30,793 nt of DNA, taken from contig JAEDDG010000027.1 of NCBI GenBank assembly GCA_016293865.1, forward strand, positions 1 to 30,793. Direction: 5' to 3'. The DNA is from Oscillospiraceae bacterium. GTDB taxonomy: Bacteria > Bacillota > Clostridia > Oscillospirales > Oscillospiraceae. How positions within the stretch are numbered: position 1 is the first letter of the stretch; each line of letters begins with the position of its first letter. Below the pieces are notes generated by a model. It was not told the DNA's origin, did not search any database, and worked only from the letters and a program-made list of their open reading frames with translations. The translations under genes were made by a program, and so were the position numbers. Positions 17,260-24,354 of the stretch are shown piece by piece.

Positions 17260-18519
17260 TCAGCGGCCGGTGTCCATCATTGTGCCGATGAAAAGCGGGA
17301 AACCGTTTTCACAGTCCACAATCATATAGACGAAGGGCCGGTCCAGAACGATGCGCTTTGGTTCTTCAACCTCGGCGGCGGCGGTGTCAGAGGGCTCAAC
17401 CACTGTGGCGGCACCGGCTCTCGTTCCTTTTTCATTGACCGAGATGTACGTTTTGTGCAGCACGCGGCTGATATAAATATTGCCTGCCTCTGAGTGCCCG
17501 AGGCCGGACAGGTCCGCCAGCTCCTGATCAAAGGCGTCGGTCATGCCCATATCTGTCAGGACGGTGCACATATCGGCGCTGTATTCGCTTTCAAATTCAG
17601 GCAGAGAGACGATGACCTCTTTCTCCTGCGGCGCGGCCAGCAGTGCATGCAGGCGTTCGCCGGAAAGACCGGCGACGTAATCCGCCACGCACACGCCCTC
17701 ATCCGGAAGCAGGGCCGCAAAGGCATACCTGCCGCCTGCATAGTGCTTCATGAAGCCGGCGGCCTGTTCATCCTCCAGATAGAGAAATTCACTGCTGTGC
17801 ATCATCTCAACGGAGCGCTGTGTTCCGTCCTCTGTGGTGAAAGTGCCGCTGCTGATCTGATTCTTTGTATAAATGTTCTGCCATTCAGCGTCAAAGGACA
17901 GAGCGTTGATCAGGTACATCACTGCGGAATCGGGAATCTCATCCAGAATGTTCCGGATCATGCCGTCAGTGTTGTCTGCGACCCAATTGTTGATCTCCCT
18001 GCACGTTCTGTCGTCAAAGGGCGCCTGATAGATGCCTGCTCCGAAATAATCTGCATTGGTCTGCAGAAAGTCCTGTTCCGCAGTGAACCGGCTGTGATCA
18101 GTGAACCAGATTGAATTGGCCAGGTGAACTTTGCAGGTGCTTTCATCAGGCAGTCCGGCCTGATATGCGTGCATACAGCTGTTGAGCGTGTCAACAGGAA
18201 GCCCCAGAACGGCTTCCATCTGGACCAGCGTTTCGCCTTCTGCGCCGTTGGCCGTCATGCTGAGCGCAGCGAGCATGGACAGGGGAGAAATGAGAACGCT
18301 GTCCGACGCAGCCTCCGATGCACTGTTTTGAAGCAGACGGACTGCAAAGCCGTTGACTGCGGCGTTCTGCGCATCCGGCACTGCGGCTGCGGCAAGCTGC
18401 CGCGGCTGAACCTCTGTCATCAGGTCAGCAGCGCCGGACTGTGTGCAGCCGGACAGGGGGAGAATCATGGATGCTGCCAGCACAAAAACAAGCAGGACTG
18501 CCAGTAAACGTTTTTTCAT
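17260..18519 (-). CDS. Serpin family lipoprotein protease inhibitor
   Basis: A surface-anchored serpin of 419 residues. The start at 18519 is supported by AAGGAG upstream and by an immediate lipoprotein signal peptide (KKR, hydrophobic core, LSGC with Cys25). The open frame runs 81 codons further upstream without coding character. Serpin blocks include NSASEAASDSVLISPLSMLAAL, MTANGAEGETLVQM, ANSIWF, ND-equivalent VADNTDGMI, LINALSFDAEW, and the breach/shutter end RPFVYMIVDCENGFPLFIG. The reactive-centre loop runs from Glu363 to about Phe396. Its hinge EKGTRAGAAT is rich in small residues, as in inhibitory members, and the scissile region is DTAAAEV. Inhibitory serpins trap serine proteases by loop insertion after cleavage. 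Related gut clostridial serpins act on host or microbial proteases; the target here is unknown. Confidence 0.93.
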   Translation of the reverse strand: MKKRLLAVLLVFVLAASMILPLSGCTQSGAADLMTEVQPRQLAAAAVPDAQNAAVNGFAVRLLQNSASEAASDSVLISPLSMLAALSMTANGAEGETLVQMEAVLGLPVDTLNSCMHAYQAGLPDESTCKVHLANSIWFTDHSRFTAEQDFLQTNADYFGAGIYQAPFDDRTCREINNWVADNTDGMIRNILDEIPDSAVMYLINALSFDAEWQNIYTKNQISSGTFTTEDGTQRSVEMMHSSEFLYLEDEQAAGFMKHYAGGRYAFAALLPDEGVCVADYVAGLSGERLHALLAAPQEKEVIVSLPEFESEYSADMCTVLTDMGMTDAFDQELADLSGLGHSEAGNIYISRVLHKTYISVNEKGTRAGAATVVEPSDTAAAEVEEPKRIVLDRPFVYMIVDCENGFPLFIGTMMDTGR

Positions 18520-18880
18520 TTCGCTTCTCCTTTTCCGCATATTTTGACGGTACAGACTGTTCGTTTCCATTCTGTTGGATAAGACGAATGTGAACGGGCT
18601 TTGTTCCGGCCGCGTGCAGCCGGCTGCAGGCTGGATCACGGATGTTCCCGTTGGGAGAATGTCGAAACAACAGGCAGGCGCACAGCCGTTTCGGGGACGA
18701 AAAATGGCATATGGCGAAATGACGGATACTGCCGGCAGCATATGTGCATAAGTTTTGTGCAACCGGAAAAAACGGATTTTGTCATATTCGATAAAAATAT
18801 ATCAATATATCGGGCGCGTATTGCTTTTTTCACGGATTTAGGCTAAAATCAGAACAGAATGGAAAGAAAGGAGCGGTCGG
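18520..18880. other. Divergent intergenic region between serpin and rex
   Basis: A 361-base gap with no convincing gene. The rex-proximal half is AT-rich and holds a promoter (TTGCTT-17-TAAAAT) preceded by a CGATA/TATCG inverted repeat. The serpin-proximal half shows only weak promoter-like sequence, for example CAAAAT on the minus strand near 18541-18546 without a good -35. Confidence 0.5.
18788..18849 (+). promoter_or_regulatory. rex promoter with upstream CGATA/TATCG dyad
   Basis: TTGCTT (18821-18826), 17 bases, TAAAAT (18844-18849), giving a start near 18856 and a short leader to the ATG at 18881. Just upstream of the -35, CGATA (18789-18793) and TATCG (18808-18812) form an inverted repeat with 14 bases between, at about -67 to -44. 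The common clostridial Rex operator (TTGTTAA-N4-TTAACAA) is not visible here. Confidence 0.5.
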
Positions 18881-19528
18881 ATGGACAGAAAAATGATCCC
18901 GATTCAAACACTGCGAAGGCTTCCGGTCTATCTTCATTATTTGAAATCAATCCGGCAGAATTGCCCGAATATTTCCGCCACAGCTGTTGCAGATGCGTTC
19001 GGTCTGAACGATGTGCAGGTGCGCAAGGACCTTGGCGCGGCCAGCGGGAGCGGACGTCCGAAAACCGGCTACAATACTGAGGAGCTGATCGAACAGCTGG
19101 AAGAGTGTCTGGGCTGCCGGTCGGTGACAAAGACAGTCCTTGTCGGAGCCGGCAACCTGGGAAAAGCGCTTTTGTCCTATGATGGATTCTCGGACTATGG
19201 CCTGGATGTGATTGCGGCTTTTGACACAGACAGTACGCTGACCGGTACGCTGATCAGCGGAAAGCCGGTGCTGCCAATGGAAGATCTGGAAGTGGTTTGT
19301 ACTGAGAAGAAGATCCACCTGGGTATCATCACTGTACCTGTTGCAGCGGCGCAGAGCGTGTGTGACCAGCTGATTTCATTCGGAATCCGTGCCATTTGGA
19401 ATTTTGCTCCGACGATTCTGAAAGTTCCCAAGGGCGTGCTGGTTGAAAATGAAAACCTTGCGTCTTCGCTGGCTGTGCTCAGTCAGCATCTGCAGGCCGG
19501 CAGGGCGCCGGAAGCCATTGAACAGTAG
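18881..19528 (+). CDS. rex: Redox-sensing transcriptional repressor Rex
   Basis: Dimeric repressor that senses the NADH/NAD+ ratio and controls fermentation and anaerobic energy genes. It has 215 residues, normal for the family. The winged-helix N terminus contains PIQTLRRLPVYLHYLKSI, SATAVADAFGLNDVQVRKDL and GRPKTGYNTEELI. The Rossmann domain carries the dinucleotide loop VLVGAGNLGKAL, then IAAFDTD and LGIITVPVAAAQSV. The C-terminal domain-swapped helix follows (WNFAPTILKVPKGVLVENENL). AAAGGAG stands seven bases before the ATG. A LysR-type gene follows 17 bases later, and a redox operon starts 2.4 kb downstream, which fits a role in its control. Confidence 0.96.
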   Translation: MDRKMIPIQTLRRLPVYLHYLKSIRQNCPNISATAVADAFGLNDVQVRKDLGAASGSGRPKTGYNTEELIEQLEECLGCRSVTKTVLVGAGNLGKALLSYDGFSDYGLDVIAAFDTDSTLTGTLISGKPVLPMEDLEVVCTEKKIHLGIITVPVAAAQSVCDQLISFGIRAIWNFAPTILKVPKGVLVENENLASSLAVLSQHLQAGRAPEAIEQ

Positions 19529-19545
19529 GCAGGAGGACGTCATAA

Positions 19546-20469
19546 GTGAACTTGATGCATTTAAAGTACGCCGTTGAGGTTGCAAAGACGTCGTCCATCA
19601 CCAAGGCAGCGGAAAATCTGTTTATGGGTCAGCCCAACCTGAGCCGCGCAATTCATGAGCTTGAGGACAATCTGGGCATTGAAATTTTCCGGCGGACCTC
19701 CAAGGGGATGATTCCCACGCCGCAGGGAGAGGAATTTCTGGGTTATGCCCGTAAAATTCTGGCGCAGGTGGATGCCGTGGAAGAGCTGTATCGCGGTGAG
19801 AGAACAAAGGTTCAGAAGTTTTCCATTTCTGTTCCGCGCGCGAGTTATATTTCCTGCGCGTTTACGGAGTTTTCAAAGCGGCTGAACCCTGCCGACAGCG
19901 TGGAGATTTTTTATAAGGAAACAAACTCCATGCGTGCGATCAACAATATTCTCAATGCGGATTACAAGCTGGGAATCATCCGGTATCAGGCGGATTATGA
20001 CGGCAATTTCAAAGAGATGCTGACGGAAAAAGGCCTGGGATACGAGCTGATCAGCGAATTTAAATATGTACTCGCAATGTCAGAGAAAAGTCCGCTGGCG
20101 CAGCTGGACGAGATCCACAAGGCAGACCTGGAACCGTTTTTTCAGGTTGCGCATGCCGATCCGTATGTGCCGAGCCTGCCGACGACTGAGGTCCAGAAGG
20201 CCGAGCTGTTTGAGGGCGTTGACAAGCACATCTTTGTGTTTGAGCGCGGAAGCCAGCTGGATCTGCTGGCCGGGATGCCGCAGGCTTTCATGCGTGTGTC
20301 ACCGATGCCGCAGAGAATTCTGGACCGGTTCGGGCTGGTGGAGCGCCGGTGCGCAGACAGTGAAAAGACATACAGGGACGTCCTGATTTTTAAGCGGGGT
20401 TACTGCTTTACAAGTTTGGATAAAGCGTTTATAGACGAGCTGATGCATTTCAAGCGGGCCTTGTATTGA
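19546..20469 (+). CDS. LysR-type transcriptional regulator
   Basis: A 307-residue LysR-family regulator. The GTG at 19546 is used, with AGGAGG (19531-19536) nine bases upstream. The N-terminal helix-turn-helix is clear: LKYAVEVAKTSSITKAAENLFMGQPNLSRAIHELE with the following EDNLGIEIFRRTSKGMIPTPQGEEFL. Residues about 95-300 are the effector-binding domain. It is unusual for the family in sitting directly behind rex on the same strand rather than divergent from a target gene, so it is probably co-transcribed with rex. Possible targets are the downstream redox genes, whose promoters carry ATATCG-type inverted repeats at distances suited to LysR activators (inference). The effector is unknown. 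Confidence 0.9.
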   Translation: MNLMHLKYAVEVAKTSSITKAAENLFMGQPNLSRAIHELEDNLGIEIFRRTSKGMIPTPQGEEFLGYARKILAQVDAVEELYRGERTKVQKFSISVPRASYISCAFTEFSKRLNPADSVEIFYKETNSMRAINNILNADYKLGIIRYQADYDGNFKEMLTEKGLGYELISEFKYVLAMSEKSPLAQLDEIHKADLEPFFQVAHADPYVPSLPTTEVQKAELFEGVDKHIFVFERGSQLDLLAGMPQAFMRVSPMPQRILDRFGLVERRCADSEKTYRDVLIFKRGYCFTSLDKAFIDELMHFKRALY

Positions 20470-20777
20470 TCAAAAATAACCAGTGTATCAGTTATGTCGC
20501 ATGTGATATAATGCGATACGAAAAACATCATGGACAAAATGCGGGTTTATCGATAATATTATATCGAAATAAAATAGCAGCATAAGCCCGTGTAAAACAA
20601 CATGGCAGAAGTCGGGACACCGGACGGAAAACCGGCTTTGCCTGATGGCATGAACGGCATGTACTGAAACAGCGGAGGTTATGGGAAAGCCTGCGGCATT
20701 GTGCAGGCAGGCGCGCTGCTGCGCCGCAGCGGCCGTCTGTCAGACCGTGTCATCACAGCAATCAGGGGAGGAGTGCT
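20470..20777 (+). other. Long structured leader/intergenic region before the APH-like gene
   Basis: A 308-base gap. It contains a promoter candidate near 20504, then about 258 bases up to the next start codon. Hairpins seen include CCGG arms at 20620-20623 and 20632-20635. GCCTGC at 20689-20694 pairs with GCAGGC at 20703-20708. CGCTGC at 20714-20719 pairs with GCAGCG at 20726-20731. There is no terminator-like T run. An inverted repeat TCGATA-N6-TATCGA lies at 20550-20567. No known riboswitch class could be matched by eye. Tiny open frames exist (for example ATG at 20602, 21 codons) but none has a well-placed ribosome binding site. Confidence 0.5.
20497..20516 (+). promoter_or_regulatory. Extended -10 promoter overlapped by a TCGCAT/ATGCGA dyad
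   Basis: TGATATAAT (20504-20512) is a full extended -10 element; the -35 is poor. TCGCAT (20497-20502) and ATGCGA (20511-20516) form an inverted repeat with 8 bases between, centred on the -10, as expected for a repressor site. Transcription would begin near 20519. Confidence 0.5.
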
Positions 20778-21533
20778 ATGAGTTTTTGGGCAGATAAGAT
20801 CATTGCGGTCAGAACGGACAAAACCATTTACCGGGACGGCAGCTCAGTGATCAAACTGTTCGACAAAGACCATTCAAAGTCAGATGTTTTATGTGAGGCA
20901 ATGAATCAGGCCAGAGCCGAAGAAGCGGGACTCATCGTCCCGGCAGTGCTTGAGGTGATTCCGGTTGACGGGAAATGGGGGATCCGTTCCGTTTATGTCA
21001 GCGGCAGAACGCTGCAGCAGCTGATGGATGAGCGTCCGGCGCAGAATGCCGTTTTGCTTGAGAGACTGATCGCGCTGCAAATGGAGGTTCACTTACGGAC
21101 GTGCCCGAAGCTTGTCAGCCTGAAGGATGAGATCAGAGACCGGATTGGCAGGGCAGATCTGGATCCGGCCGTCCGCCGGAAGCTGACAGATGAGCTGGAG
21201 CAGATGCCTGAACGGGAGAATTTCTGCCACGGCGATCTGAATCCTTCAAACGTGATTGCAGCAGACAGCGGACAGGATTATCTTGTGGACTGGCCGCACG
21301 CTGCCCGCGGCGATGCTGCTGCGGACGCAGCGCTGACTTATCTTTCCTTTTATCTTCATGCCGGAGTTCCGGAAGCAGAGACATATATGAAGCTGTACTG
21401 TGAAAAGACCGGCACGGAGAGACAGCAGATCGAACGGTGGCGGCCGCTGGCAGCAGCGGCGCTTTCCGTGGAGAGCAGGGCGGCAGAGCGCGAAATCCTG
21501 CTGCGCTGTGTGAATCAGAACGAATATAATTAA
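20778..21533 (+). CDS. Aminoglycoside phosphotransferase (APH) fold protein
   Basis: A 251-residue protein of the APH/choline-kinase-like fold. The ATP-binding N lobe is compact, with the Lys in SSVIKLF and a LIVPAVLEVIPVDGKWGIRSVYVSGRTLQQLM stretch resembling the hinge. The catalytic loop FCHGDLNPSNVI places Asp153 and Asn158, and the metal-binding Asp171 is in YLVDWPHAARGD, replacing the DFG motif. Such proteins phosphorylate small molecules (drugs, choline, sugars, homoserine). This short, divergent form is not obviously a resistance enzyme, so its substrate is unknown. GGGGAGGAG precedes the ATG. It is followed 19 bases later by a small [2Fe-2S] protein gene. Confidence 0.82.
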   Translation: MSFWADKIIAVRTDKTIYRDGSSVIKLFDKDHSKSDVLCEAMNQARAEEAGLIVPAVLEVIPVDGKWGIRSVYVSGRTLQQLMDERPAQNAVLLERLIALQMEVHLRTCPKLVSLKDEIRDRIGRADLDPAVRRKLTDELEQMPERENFCHGDLNPSNVIAADSGQDYLVDWPHAARGDAAADAALTYLSFYLHAGVPEAETYMKLYCEKTGTERQQIERWRPLAAAALSVESRAAEREILLRCVNQNEYN

Positions 21534-21552
21534 GATATGAGAGGTATATGTA

Positions 21553-21795
21553 ATGAAAGTAACAATTTGCATCGGCAGTTCATGTCACCTGAAGGGCTCC
21601 AGGCAGGTCGTTGAGCAGCTGCAGAAGCTGGTGTCTGAGAACAATCTGAAGGATCAGATTGAGCTTGCAGGCACCTTCTGCATGGGAAAATGTCAGACGG
21701 GCGTGAATGTGACGATTGACGGCGAGTGCTTCTCCGTTTCCCCTGAGACGACAAAGGAATTTTTCCAGAATGAGCTTCTTGCACGGCTGAAGTGA
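21553..21795 (+). CDS. Thioredoxin-like [2Fe-2S] ferredoxin (NuoE-like domain)
   Basis: An 80-residue protein made only of the thioredoxin-like [2Fe-2S] ferredoxin domain found in NuoE, HymA and HydA/HydC-type subunits. The four ligands are visible: Cys6 and Cys11 in CIGSSCHLKGS, Cys43 and Cys47 in FCMGKC. The spacing and the basic residue after the second Cys are typical of the family. As a free-standing small protein it may act as an electron carrier for an NAD-linked oxidoreductase or hydrogenase encoded elsewhere. The neighbours (rex before, an NAD-linked redox operon after) support a redox role. GAGAGG stands about nine bases upstream of the ATG. Confidence 0.88.
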   Translation: MKVTICIGSSCHLKGSRQVVEQLQKLVSENNLKDQIELAGTFCMGKCQTGVNVTIDGECFSVSPETTKEFFQNELLARLK

Positions 21796-21801
21796 TATGT
21801 T

Positions 21802-21843
21802 CCGGCCGGGAGGCTGCGTACAGCATACATTCTTTCCGGCCGG
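21802..21843 (+). terminator. Possible terminator hairpin
   Basis: CCGGCCGG at 21802-21809 and again at 21836-21843 can form the base of a hairpin, with a smaller GCTG/CAGC stem inside. It is followed only by CTTCTTC, so termination would be weak. It lies just after the [2Fe-2S] gene stop. Confidence 0.4.
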
Positions 21844-21861
21844 CTTCTTCACATTTGTCCG

Positions 21862-21936
21862 CTGCATATCGATCAGAGAATACCGATATGCAGAATACGC
21901 AGTATCAAACAGTGAATCATTATGGTAGTCTAAAAT
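21862..21936 (+). promoter_or_regulatory. Promoter region of the MDH operon with a 10-bp dyad
   Basis: A perfect inverted repeat, CTGCATATCG (21862-21871) and CGATATGCAG (21884-21893) with 12 bases between, lies upstream of a TAAAAT -10 (21931-21936). The -35 position (21908-21913, AACAGT) is very poor, which suggests an activator-dependent promoter. The dyad would be at about -81 to -50 from a start near 21943, a usual place for a LysR-type activator site. Confidence 0.55.
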
Positions 21937-21973
21937 ACAGATCAGACAGACTGATAATAAAGGGAGAGTAACT

Positions 21974-22921
21974 ATGAGCAACAAAGTGACTGTAATCGGC
22001 GCCGGCAACGTTGGCTCCACAATCGCATATACGCTGGCGGTAAACGGCATTGCGACGGAAATCGTGATGATCGATGTGAATGAGGAAAAAAGCCTGGGCG
22101 AAGCGCTTGATATTCGCCAGGGTCTCGGTTTTTGCCCGTCCGTTAAGATCTATGCGGGCAGCTATGCCGATGCCGCCGGTTCGGAAGTTGTGGTTTTGAC
22201 ATCCGGTGTTGCCAGAAAAGAAGGGCAGTCCAGACTTGATCTTGCGCAGACGAACGTCAACATTACAAAGCAGATCATTCCCGAGATTGTGAAAGTTGCG
22301 CCTGATGCGATTTATATCATTGTCAGCAACCCGGTGGATATCCTGACTTATCTCTTCTGCCGTATATCCGGCATCCCGGAGAATCATATCATCGGCTCCG
22401 GAACGCTTCTGGATACTGCAAGACTGCGCACCAGACTCTCCGAGTACTGCAACATCAGCCAGAAAAACGTGCACGCCTATGTGTTCGGCGAGCACGGCGA
22501 TTCCTCCTTTGTGCCCTGGTCCTGCGCCACGGTTTCCATCGTGCCGCTTGAAAAATATATTGAATGCAGAAGAGGCGAGGATCAGATCCTTCCGCCGATT
22601 GACCACGATGAGATTGAAACGTACATAAAGAAATCCGGCGCGCGGATTATTGCACGCAAGGGCGCGACATTCTACGCTGTTGCGTTGTCTGTATGCCATA
22701 TCTGCCAGTGCATTTTCAGCGGCATGGATACGGCGATGACGGTTTCCTCCATGATGCACGGCGAATACGGAATTGATGACGTCTGCCTGAGCACGCTCTG
22801 CATTGTCGGCGAAAACGGCATTACCGGAAAGATCATGATTCCTCTGACGGATTCCGAGAAGGCGCTGCTGCAGCACAGCGCGTCCTGCCTGAAAGAGATT
22901 ATCGATAAGCTTGAGCTGTAA
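21974..22921 (+). CDS. LDH-fold malate dehydrogenase (probable)
   Basis: NAD-dependent 2-hydroxyacid dehydrogenase of the lactate/malate dehydrogenase superfamily, 315 residues. The dinucleotide loop VIGAGNVGS is at 7-15 and Asp at the end of strand two (MIDVNEEK) favours NADH over NADPH. The substrate loop reads SGVARKEGQSRLDL. Aligned to lactate dehydrogenases (ANQKPGETRLDL), the specificity position Gln102 is Arg81 here, the residue that selects oxaloacetate/malate. Arg87, Asn in SNPVDIL and His174 in FGEHGDS complete the active site. The enzyme most likely interconverts oxaloacetate and malate. The next gene, fumarase, supports this reading. Automated tools may well label it L-lactate dehydrogenase. 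GGGAGAG precedes the ATG. It is the first gene of a nine-gene run. Confidence 0.88.
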   Translation: MSNKVTVIGAGNVGSTIAYTLAVNGIATEIVMIDVNEEKSLGEALDIRQGLGFCPSVKIYAGSYADAAGSEVVVLTSGVARKEGQSRLDLAQTNVNITKQIIPEIVKVAPDAIYIIVSNPVDILTYLFCRISGIPENHIIGSGTLLDTARLRTRLSEYCNISQKNVHAYVFGEHGDSSFVPWSCATVSIVPLEKYIECRRGEDQILPPIDHDEIETYIKKSGARIIARKGATFYAVALSVCHICQCIFSGMDTAMTVSSMMHGEYGIDDVCLSTLCIVGENGITGKIMIPLTDSEKALLQHSASCLKEIIDKLEL

Positions 22922-22952
22922 CGGACGATTCAGAAAAAGGAGTTGAACACTG

Positions 22953-24329
22953 TTGGATTACCGTATTGAACATGATTCCATGGGCGAAATCAAGGTCCCG
23001 GCTGACAAATACTGGGCGGCCCAGACAGAGAGAAGCCATGAGAATTTTAAGATCGGTGTTGGAATTGAGACAATGCCGCGGGAGATTACAAGAGCCTTCG
23101 GCGTTTTGAAAAAAGCGGCGGCTATCGCAAACCATGCGCTCCGGCCGGAGAAAATGACTGACAAAAAGCTTGAAGTGATCTCCGCTGCATGCGACGAGGT
23201 GATTTCCGGCGCGCTGAATGATCATTTCCCGCTGGTGGTCTGGCAGACGGGCAGCGGCACGCAGTCCAATATGAATGCAAACGAAGTGATTGCAAACCGG
23301 GCAAACGAGCTTGCCGGCGAGAAACTCTGCCATCCGAACGACGATATCAATATGAGCCAGTCCTCCAATGACACCTTCCCGACGGCCATGCATATTGCGG
23401 CTGTCTGCGCGCTGGAGGATCAGCTGATTCCCGCAGCGGAAAAGCTGATTGAGACATTCAAAACACTTGAGGAAATGCACGAAGGCATTACCAAAAGCGG
23501 CAGAACCCATCTGCAGGACGCAACGCCGATCCGGTTTTCCCAGGAGATCTCCGGCTGGCGTTCGTCTCTGGAAAAGGACGTTGAACTGATCGGGCGTGCG
23601 CTTCCGCCGCTGCGGTCTCTGGCTCTGGGCGGGACCGCCGTCGGTACCGGACTGAATGCGCCTGCCGGCTTTGACGTCAAAGTGGCAGAGGCGGTGTCTG
23701 AGATTACGGGCAAGCCTTTTGTAACGGCTGAAAACAAATTCCATGCACTGACGAGCAAGGATGAGATCGTCTTTGCGCACGGCGCGGTGAAGGCGCTGGC
23801 CTGCGATATGATGAAGATCGCAAACGACGTCCGTTGGCTTGCTTCCGGCCCGCGGCTTGGCCTGGGCGAAATTACCATTCCGGAAAATGAGCCCGGTTCT
23901 TCCATTATGCCCGGCAAGGTCAATCCCACGCAGTGCGAAGCTGTGACCATGGTCGCGGTGCAGGTCATCGGCAACGATGTGGCGGTTGGTATGGCTGCAT
24001 CTCAGGGCAATTTCGAGCTGAATGTGTTTATGCCGGTGTGCATTTACAATTTCCTGCAGTCCGCGCGCCTTCTGGCCGAGGCGATTGTGTCCTTTAACGA
24101 CCGCTGCGCGGTGGGCATTCGGGCGAAGAAGGATAAAATGCATGACAACCTGTATAATTCACTGATGCTGGTCACGGCGCTCAATCCTTATATTGGCTAT
24201 GAAAACGCAGCCAAAACAGCGAAAAAGGCATTTAAAGAGAATATTTCGCTGAAGCAGGCATGCGTGGAGCTGGGATTCCTCACTGCTGAGAAGTTTGATG
24301 AAGTCTTCAAGCCTGAGGAAATGGCGTAA
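22953..24329 (+). CDS. fumC: Fumarate hydratase, class II
   Basis: Oxygen-stable fumarase interconverting malate and fumarate, 458 residues. It begins with TTG at 22953. AAAGGAG lies ten bases upstream and the protein then starts exactly as the family does (DYRIEHDSMGEIKVPADKYW). Signature regions are GSGTQSNMNANEVI, SSNDTFPTAMHI, SGRTHLQDATPI with the active-site His186, and GSSIMPGKVNPTQCEA with the catalytic Ser near 317. The superfamily also includes aspartase and argininosuccinate lyase, but the N terminus and the GSGTQ and THLQDA blocks fit fumarase best. It is 31 bases after the MDH gene. Together they run oxaloacetate to fumarate, in either direction. Confidence 0.95.
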   Translation: MDYRIEHDSMGEIKVPADKYWAAQTERSHENFKIGVGIETMPREITRAFGVLKKAAAIANHALRPEKMTDKKLEVISAACDEVISGALNDHFPLVVWQTGSGTQSNMNANEVIANRANELAGEKLCHPNDDINMSQSSNDTFPTAMHIAAVCALEDQLIPAAEKLIETFKTLEEMHEGITKSGRTHLQDATPIRFSQEISGWRSSLEKDVELIGRALPPLRSLALGGTAVGTGLNAPAGFDVKVAEAVSEITGKPFVTAENKFHALTSKDEIVFAHGAVKALACDMMKIANDVRWLASGPRLGLGEITIPENEPGSSIMPGKVNPTQCEAVTMVAVQVIGNDVAVGMAASQGNFELNVFMPVCIYNFLQSARLLAEAIVSFNDRCAVGIRAKKDKMHDNLYNSLMLVTALNPYIGYENAAKTAKKAFKENISLKQACVELGFLTAEKFDEVFKPEEMA

Positions 24330-24354
24330 GTTGAATTGGATTGGAGTAAGCTGT

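Noticed and set aside
18564..18865. A 12-base match (ACAGAATGGAAA) in opposite orientation at 18564-18575 and 18854-18865
   Set aside because: Matches of this length are expected by chance in 30 kb; it covers leader sequence near ribosome binding sites and has no further similarity around it.
18881..19528. Canonical Rex operator TTGTTAA-N4-TTAACAA in the window
   Set aside because: Looked for upstream of rex, the APH-like gene and the MDH operon and not seen; only ATATCG-type dyads are present there.
20681..20797. A 38-codon Cys/Ala-rich open frame overlapping the APH-like start
   Set aside because: The only Shine-Dalgarno-like sequence (GGAGG) is two bases from the ATG, too close to work, and the composition follows the GC-rich hairpins.
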